Part shown: in pieces, positions 57,374 through 64,000 of the stretch
Position numbering within the stretch: the stretch's first letter is position 1
Layout of the letters: each line of letters opens with the position of its first letter
Assembly: GCA_030692355.1 (NCBI GenBank)
Contig: JAUYCF010000012.1
Coordinates: 17,107 to 81,106, forward strand
From: Thiobacillus sp.
GTDB taxonomy: Bacteria; Pseudomonadota; Gammaproteobacteria; Burkholderiales; Thiobacillaceae
Direction of reading: 5' to 3'
Length of the DNA stretch: 64,000 bases
Made by a program: the position numbers and the translations under genes
The notes under the pieces: model-generated
The model's input: the letters and a program-made list of their open reading frames with translations, nothing else
Database searches by the model: none
What the model was told of the DNA's origin: nothing

Positions 57374-58776
57374 GGAGTGCTCTCGGGGGGAATGGCGGGC
57401 AGGCGGCCCAGCGCATGGTTGAGACGGGAAAAGGCGGCCAGCCAGTCGGAATCGGCCTGCGCCTGCGCCTGCCGCGCGCGCGCCAGATCGGCCTGCGCGG
57501 TCAGCCATTCCAGCAGGCTGCCGACGCCGGCGGTGTAGCGCGCCTCGGCGGCCTGCGCCGATTCGCTGGCGCTGTCGAACTGCACCGCCACGCCTTCGCG
57601 CCGATCCTGCGCGTGGCGCACGTCGTGATACGCCTCGGCCACGTTCAAGGCCACCTGGCTGCGCTGGCTGTCGGCCTCGGCCAGCAGGCGTTCGGCGTCG
57701 CGTTCGGCGGCGCGCGCCAGCGCCGCCAGCCGTCCGCCGTCGAACAACGGCACCGACAGGTTCACGCCGACGCTGTAGGAGGTCGACGGCGACCGCTCAT
57801 CTTCCAGGAAGAAGCTGCGACCGGTATTGGCGGCCAGCGACAGGCTCGGCCAGCGCGCCGCTCGCGCACGTGCGGCTTCGGCGCGCGCGCTCGCTGCGGC
57901 GGCCTGCAGGGCGCGCAGATCGGGGCGCTGCTGCCCGGCTTCGGCCAGCAGTTCGGCCAGCAGGATCGCGGCGTCCAGCGCAGGCGGCGGCGAGGTTTCC
58001 CAATCGAGCAGCAGCGGACGCGTCTGTTCGATACCGGCCGCCTGTTTCAGCATGGCCTCGGCCTTGGCAATATCCCGTTCCGCCAGCTGCCGTGCCAGCG
58101 TCGCTTCGCTCAGGGCGGCGCGCGCGCGCAGCTGGTCGGCGCGGGCCGCCAGCCCGCCACGCAGGCGCAACTCGACCGCGTCGAAGCTGGCCTGTAGCGC
58201 GGCTTCCTGCCCGGCCTGCGCCATCCGCTGCGCGCGCGCGGCGAGCACCGCAAAATAAGCCGATTCGACTTCGGCGACCGTGTCCTGCAGCGTGCGGTTG
58301 CTGGCCAGCAGGCTGGCGATGAGCTGGTAGCGCTGGGCGTCGATGCTGGCTGCGCGTGCGCCGAAGTCGTACAGCACGTAGGCCAGGCCGAGGCTGGGGC
58401 CGTAGCGCTGCAGCGTCGGCGCCGTTGTGCCGGAACTCGATAGTGCGCGGCTCTGGCTAAGGTTTAGTTGCCCGGTCAGCGTCGGCCAGTTGGCGGCCTC
58501 CGCGGCATCCAGCCTTGCCGCCTCGGCCTGGATGCCGAGCCAGGCGGCGCGCGCTTCGGGACGCTGGCGCAGGGCGTGCTCGGTGAGCGCGGCCAGGCTG
58601 TCGAAACGAACCGGGTCAAGCCGGACGGGCGGCGCCTGGAGCGGCAGCGCATCGCGCTGCAACCAGAACGCACCGGGGCGCTCAGGCAGGTCGAGCGCCG
58701 CCGCGCGGCCCCACGACCACGACGACCACAGCGCAAGCGATGCGCACAACAGGAGGCGATACGGAATGGGGTTCAA
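57370..58776 (-). CDS. TolC-family outer-membrane efflux channel
   Basis: A 468 aa outer-membrane factor. A signal peptide is followed by the duplicated TolC pattern of long helices: AEAANWPTLTGQLNLSQSRA in the first half, ARAARWPSLSLAANTGRSFF and NLSVPLFDGGRLAALARAAE in the second. Its start is free of upstream genes on this strand, so it probably leads the efflux operon. There is no regulator gene alongside; the convergent-side neighbour is oxyR. Confidence 0.9.
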   Translation of the reverse strand: MNPIPYRLLLCASLALWSSWSWGRAAALDLPERPGAFWLQRDALPLQAPPVRLDPVRFDSLAALTEHALRQRPEARAAWLGIQAEAARLDAAEAANWPTLTGQLNLSQSRALSSSGTTAPTLQRYGPSLGLAYVLYDFGARAASIDAQRYQLIASLLASNRTLQDTVAEVESAYFAVLAARAQRMAQAGQEAALQASFDAVELRLRGGLAARADQLRARAALSEATLARQLAERDIAKAEAMLKQAAGIEQTRPLLLDWETSPPPALDAAILLAELLAEAGQQRPDLRALQAAAASARAEAARARAARWPSLSLAANTGRSFFLEDERSPSTSYSVGVNLSVPLFDGGRLAALARAAERDAERLLAEADSQRSQVALNVAEAYHDVRHAQDRREGVAVQFDSASESAQAAEARYTAGVGSLLEWLTAQADLARARQAQAQADSDWLAAFSRLNHALGRLPAIPPESTP

Positions 58777-58877
58777 GGTGAAGCGATTCTAAACGAGTCT
58801 CAAATCCGACTGTGCAGAACATACGCAAGCTCCGATGAACGCGGGATGAATGCGATCCGATCCAGGGCGACAGTCTG

Positions 58878-59783
58878 CTAGACGGGCTCCACATCGCCGG
58901 GCAGTGCGTTTTTCAAGGTCTGCGCCAGCTGCTCGAAGGTCTCCGGGAACGGCGCACGGCGGCGCCACACCAAGGCGATGGTGCGCCCCGGCGGCGGCGA
59001 CTTGAAGGGGCGGATTTCGACCGCCTTTTTGCTGACGCGCGGCCCGGCGTCGACCGCCAGCGCCGGCAGCAGCGTCAGCCCCAGTCCCATCGCCACCATC
59101 TGGCGCAGGGTTTCCAGACTGGTGGCGCGCACTTCCTCGCGGCCGCGCGAACCGCTGCCGCAGACGTCGAGCGCCTGATCGCGCAGGCAGTGCCCTTCGT
59201 CGAGCAGCAGCAGTTTCTCGTTGATGATGTCGGACACCTTCAAGGTGTCGCGTTTGGCGAGCGGGTGCCCGGCGGGCAACGCGGCTAAAAACGGTTCGTA
59301 GAACAGCGGCTCGACGCGCAGGCTGTCGTCGTTGACGGGCAGCGCCAGCAGGCCGGCATCGAGCTTGCCGTTGGCCAGGTGTTCGAGGATCTGCGGCGTC
59401 ATTTCCTCGCGCAGCAGCAGCCGCAGGTCAGGGTGCTTTTTGTGCACCAGGGTCAGCGCGTGCGGCAGGTAATACGGCCCCAGCGTGGGGATCACGCCGA
59501 GGTGAATTGTGCGCGCCATCGGGTCCTGGGAGTGCCTGGCCAGTTCGCGGATGCGCTCGGATTCCTCGACGATGCTGCGCGCGGCCTGCAGGATTTCCTG
59601 GCCGATCGGCGTCGGGGTGACGCGCTTGAGGCTGCGGTCGAACAAGGTGACGCCGAGAAAATCCTCCAGCTTCCTGATCTGGGTGGACAGCGTCGACTGG
59701 GTGATGAAGCAGGCTTCCGCCGCGCGACCGAAGTGGCCGTGGTCGGCGAGTGCAACCAGATATTTCAGTTCTTGCAGGGTCAT
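58878..59783 (-). CDS. oxyR: OxyR, peroxide-sensing LysR-type regulator
   Basis: A 301 aa LysR-family activator. The helix-turn-helix is at about 18-37 (GRAAEACFITQSTLSTQIRK). The redox pair of OxyR is conserved in the loop DEGHCLRDQALDVCG, nine residues apart as in the well-studied protein. It is divergent from katG, with a 122 bp shared control region that includes the 12 bp palindrome AATTGATCAATT (59804-59815). Oxidised OxyR is expected to activate katG. Confidence 0.93.
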   Translation of the reverse strand: MTLQELKYLVALADHGHFGRAAEACFITQSTLSTQIRKLEDFLGVTLFDRSLKRVTPTPIGQEILQAARSIVEESERIRELARHSQDPMARTIHLGVIPTLGPYYLPHALTLVHKKHPDLRLLLREEMTPQILEHLANGKLDAGLLALPVNDDSLRVEPLFYEPFLAALPAGHPLAKRDTLKVSDIINEKLLLLDEGHCLRDQALDVCGSGSRGREEVRATSLETLRQMVAMGLGLTLLPALAVDAGPRVSKKAVEIRPFKSPPPGRTIALVWRRRAPFPETFEQLAQTLKNALPGDVEPV

Positions 59784-59809
59784 GACATCCGTTCGATTTT
59801 GTCAATTGA

Positions 59810-62086
<2,277 letters not shown>

Positions 62087-62156
62087 CCCCGGAGATAAAC
62101 CTGACGGCGGACGGGGCGCCCAGGATGAGGCGCCGGGCATTGGCTAAAGTGAAGCC

Positions 62157-63074
62157 ATGAACACCGCCGCCCGTGCCCTGCAGGATTATTTCGCCGACCC
62201 GCGTCACGCCGCCACGCTCAAATTCGGCAGCGGCGGGCTGGCGCTCGCGCTGCTGGCGGCACTGCTGTGGGTGGCATGGGCGCAGGGCGGCACCCGGCTC
62301 GACACGCCGATGGGGATGGCGCTGGCCGGCTCCGGCGTAGCGGCGCTGGCCACCGCGCTGGGCGCGCTGCCGGCGTTGTTCATCCGCAAGATTTCCACGC
62401 GCTGGGAAGACATCATGCTCGGCTTCGGCGCCGGGGTGATGGCGGCGGCGGCAGCTTTTTCGCTGATCCTGCCGGGGGTCGAAGCAGGCGCCGTGATCCT
62501 CGGCAGCAGGCCGGCGGGCGCCGCCATTGTCGCCGTGGGGTTGGTGCTGGGCGCGCTGTTCCTGCTGCTGGCCGACAAGGCGCTGCCGCACGAGCATCCC
62601 GGCGCCGGTCGCCACGGTCCCGGCTGGATGCAGTTGCGCCGCGTGTGGCTGATGGTGTTCGCCATCGCCCTGCACAACTTTCCCGAAGGCATGGCGATCG
62701 GCGTCGGCTTTTCCGGCGGCGATACCGCTGTCGGAGTGCCGCTGGCCGCGGCGATTGCGCTCCAGGACATTCCGGAAGGCCTGGTGGTCGCCGTGGCACT
62801 GCGCACCGTCGCCTATGCGCCGTGGCAGGCGGCCGCCATCGCCGCACTCACCGGACTGGCCGAGCCGCTCGGCGCCATCATCGGCGTCGCGCTCACCTCG
62901 GGATTTGCGCCGCTCTACCCGGCCGGGCTGGGCTTTGCCGCAGGCGCGATGATCTGGGTGGTGTCGCACGAAATCATTCCGGAAACCCACCGCAAGGGCC
63001 ACGAACAGGCCGCCACGCTCGGCCTCATCGGCGGCTTCGTGGTGATGATGATGCTGGACACCGCGCTGGGATAA
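62157..63074 (+). CDS. ZIP-family metal transporter
   Basis: A 305 aa inner-membrane permease for zinc or other divalent cations. Eight helices are predicted. The metal-binding motifs are FAIALHNFPEGMAIGVGFSG in helix 4 and AIALQDIPEGLVVAVAL in helix 5. The cytoplasmic loop has a short histidine run (LPHEHPGAGRHG). It lies 70 bp after katG on the same strand and could be part of the peroxide response, but no clear link is visible. Confidence 0.9.
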   Translation: MNTAARALQDYFADPRHAATLKFGSGGLALALLAALLWVAWAQGGTRLDTPMGMALAGSGVAALATALGALPALFIRKISTRWEDIMLGFGAGVMAAAAAFSLILPGVEAGAVILGSRPAGAAIVAVGLVLGALFLLLADKALPHEHPGAGRHGPGWMQLRRVWLMVFAIALHNFPEGMAIGVGFSGGDTAVGVPLAAAIALQDIPEGLVVAVALRTVAYAPWQAAAIAALTGLAEPLGAIIGVALTSGFAPLYPAGLGFAAGAMIWVVSHEIIPETHRKGHEQAATLGLIGGFVVMMMLDTALG

Positions 63075-63145
63075 CTTCTCCGATTCGCTTCGAGCCAAAC
63101 GGCGCAAACAGGTCCAGCGCCGCGCCCGCAGGCCACCCCTTCCCG

Positions 63146-63853
63146 TTAGCGCAGCGACCCGGCAAGCTCCGGCGTGGCTGCGGGAACCGGCTGCTGCGGG
63201 TCCGCCAGCGCCAGCGCGTAAATCCGCTGCAAATCGTCTTCGCTGATGTCGACGAAGGTGTCGATCTGGGACAGGGCGTAGACCAGGCTGCTGTGCGGAA
63301 TCATGCTTTTTTCGGCAGTCATGGCTACGGGTTGCGTGCGCCGATGCCAGCTTTGCGGATAACGCCGCCAGGCGAAGGGGGCGTTGAATGCCACGGCCAC
63401 GACCATCAACACGATGACGTTCAGCAGCACCGGGCTGAACAGATAGACATAACCCAGCGCATGCACGGTTTCTCCGCCGAGCACCGCATACAGGGCGGTG
63501 GCCGCGCCCGGCGGATGCAGGCAGCGTAGCTTGTACATGGCCGCGATCGACAGCGCCACCGCCAGCGAGGCGGCCAGCATCGGCTCGCCGCCCAGCCAGC
63601 GCGCGCAGCTCACGCCGACCAGCGCCGACACCAGGTGGCCGCCGAGCACCGGCCACGGTTGCGACATCGCGCCATGCGGCGCGGCGAACAGCAACACGGC
63701 GGAAGCGCCCATCGATGCAATCGCCAGCACGCCGCCATGTCCATCAAGCCAGAAATGGCTGACCCACAGCGCCGCCAGGATACCGAGCAGGCCGCCCACT
63801 GACGAAATCAGGTGCTCACGTTCCGAAACCGGGTAGGCCAGTCTGCGTACCAT
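63146..63853 (-). CDS. HPP-family membrane protein
   Basis: A 235 aa protein with an HPP domain (four helices). The family-naming HPP motif lies in RCLHPPGAATALYAVLGG, and GGVLAIASMGASAVLLFA is also typical. The C-terminal part is cytoplasmic and short. ATG 63853 is chosen because the longer frame to 63982 is translated from an intergenic hairpin repeat. Some HPP proteins are nitrite carriers of chloroplasts and cyanobacteria; the bacterial role is open. Confidence 0.85.
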   Translation of the reverse strand: MVRRLAYPVSEREHLISSVGGLLGILAALWVSHFWLDGHGGVLAIASMGASAVLLFAAPHGAMSQPWPVLGGHLVSALVGVSCARWLGGEPMLAASLAVALSIAAMYKLRCLHPPGAATALYAVLGGETVHALGYVYLFSPVLLNVIVLMVVAVAFNAPFAWRRYPQSWHRRTQPVAMTAEKSMIPHSSLVYALSQIDTFVDISEDDLQRIYALALADPQQPVPAATPELAGSLR

Positions 63854-63870
63854 TATCCCAGATTGTTCAT

Positions 63871-63984
63871 TATTGATCCGGCCAGATTTATCCGTGAGTT
63901 CGTTCGTGCTGAGCCTGTCGAAGCACAGCCCTTCGACAGGCTCAGGGCGAACGGTAGTCATGTTTAATTCGTGCCGGATCAATA
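63871..63984. repeat. Nested inverted-repeat element at window end
   Basis: Outer 12 bp arms TATTGATCCGGC (63871-63882) and GCCGGATCAATA (63973-63984) are perfect complements. Inside, 63901-63923 and 63931-63953 pair at 21 of 23 positions. The core is the common GAGCCTGTCGAAG / CTTCGACAGGCTC hairpin found throughout proteobacterial genomes. No gene is encoded; only 16 bases of window follow. Confidence 0.8.
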
Positions 63985-64000
63985 GTGTAGTGCTGCATTC

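Noticed and set aside
63854..63982. Longer N-terminus for the HPP protein
   Set aside because: The extra codons are the translated GAGCCTGTCGAAG hairpin repeat; the conserved protein starts at Met 63853.

Overview
The window is G+C-rich chromosomal DNA of a Gram-negative bacterium, most likely a betaproteobacterium of the Thiobacillus/Nitrosomonadales type. This is inferred from the gene mix: arsenosugar genes, HAO-like multihaem cytochromes, rhodanese fusions, type I R-M loci of betaproteobacterial style, and REP and 'PVEG'-type hairpin repeats. No rRNA or tRNA gene and no CRISPR array was seen, so the taxonomic call is tentative.

Layout. (1) 1-2.9 kb: a PAS-GAF-GGDEF diguanylate cyclase and an MFS transporter, followed by two tandem hairpin repeats. 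(2) 3.3-12.3 kb: a tightly overlapping rightward series. It starts with an ArsR-type regulator fused to a rhodanese, a membrane di-iron hydroxylase, and a TVP38/DedA protein fused to a rhodanese. A redox cluster follows: a NapH-type polyferredoxin fused to a GltD-type flavoprotein, a dihaem cytochrome, a HAO-family octahaem cytochrome and a trihaem cytochrome. It ends with an ArsM-type arsenite methyltransferase. (3) 12.4-21.6 kb: defence island 1, with an integrase remnant, a HigBA-like toxin-antitoxin pair and a type I R-M operon (hsdR-hsdS-PrrC/RloC-like ATPase-rhuM-hsdM). (4) 21.8-24.7 kb: an NDH-SelD fusion and a TIGR04282-type glycosyltransferase. (5) 24.8-38.2 kb: defence island 2, with HipBA and a TumE-like pair inside a ~100 bp direct repeat, then a second type I R-M operon (hsdM-hsdS-SH3/membrane protein-AlbA_2 protein-hsdR). 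(6) 38.5-42.1 kb: TIGR04283 glycosyltransferase, a small membrane protein, a MerA-like flavoprotein and ArsS. (7) 42.4-43.7 kb: a broken REP-associated transposase with its REPs, and VapBC. (8) 43.8-53 kb: PiT phosphate transporter, rhodanese lipoprotein, an ethylbenzene-dehydrogenase-like haem protein with a membrane partner, a rubrerythrin/rubredoxin/rubredoxin-reductase operon, and duplicated DUF3617 genes around a ParE-type toxin-antitoxin pair. (9) 53-64 kb: an RND tripartite efflux operon, divergent oxyR/katG, a ZIP transporter and an HPP-family protein, ending in a nested inverted-repeat element.

Reading it together: arsM, the two glycosyltransferase families, arsS, selD and the MerA-like gene look like one arsenic-sugar (possibly As/Se) cluster. 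Two defence islands appear to have landed inside it, splitting it into three blocks. The octahaem/NapH-GltD cluster just upstream of arsM is the least explained system here and the best candidate for undescribed biochemistry.
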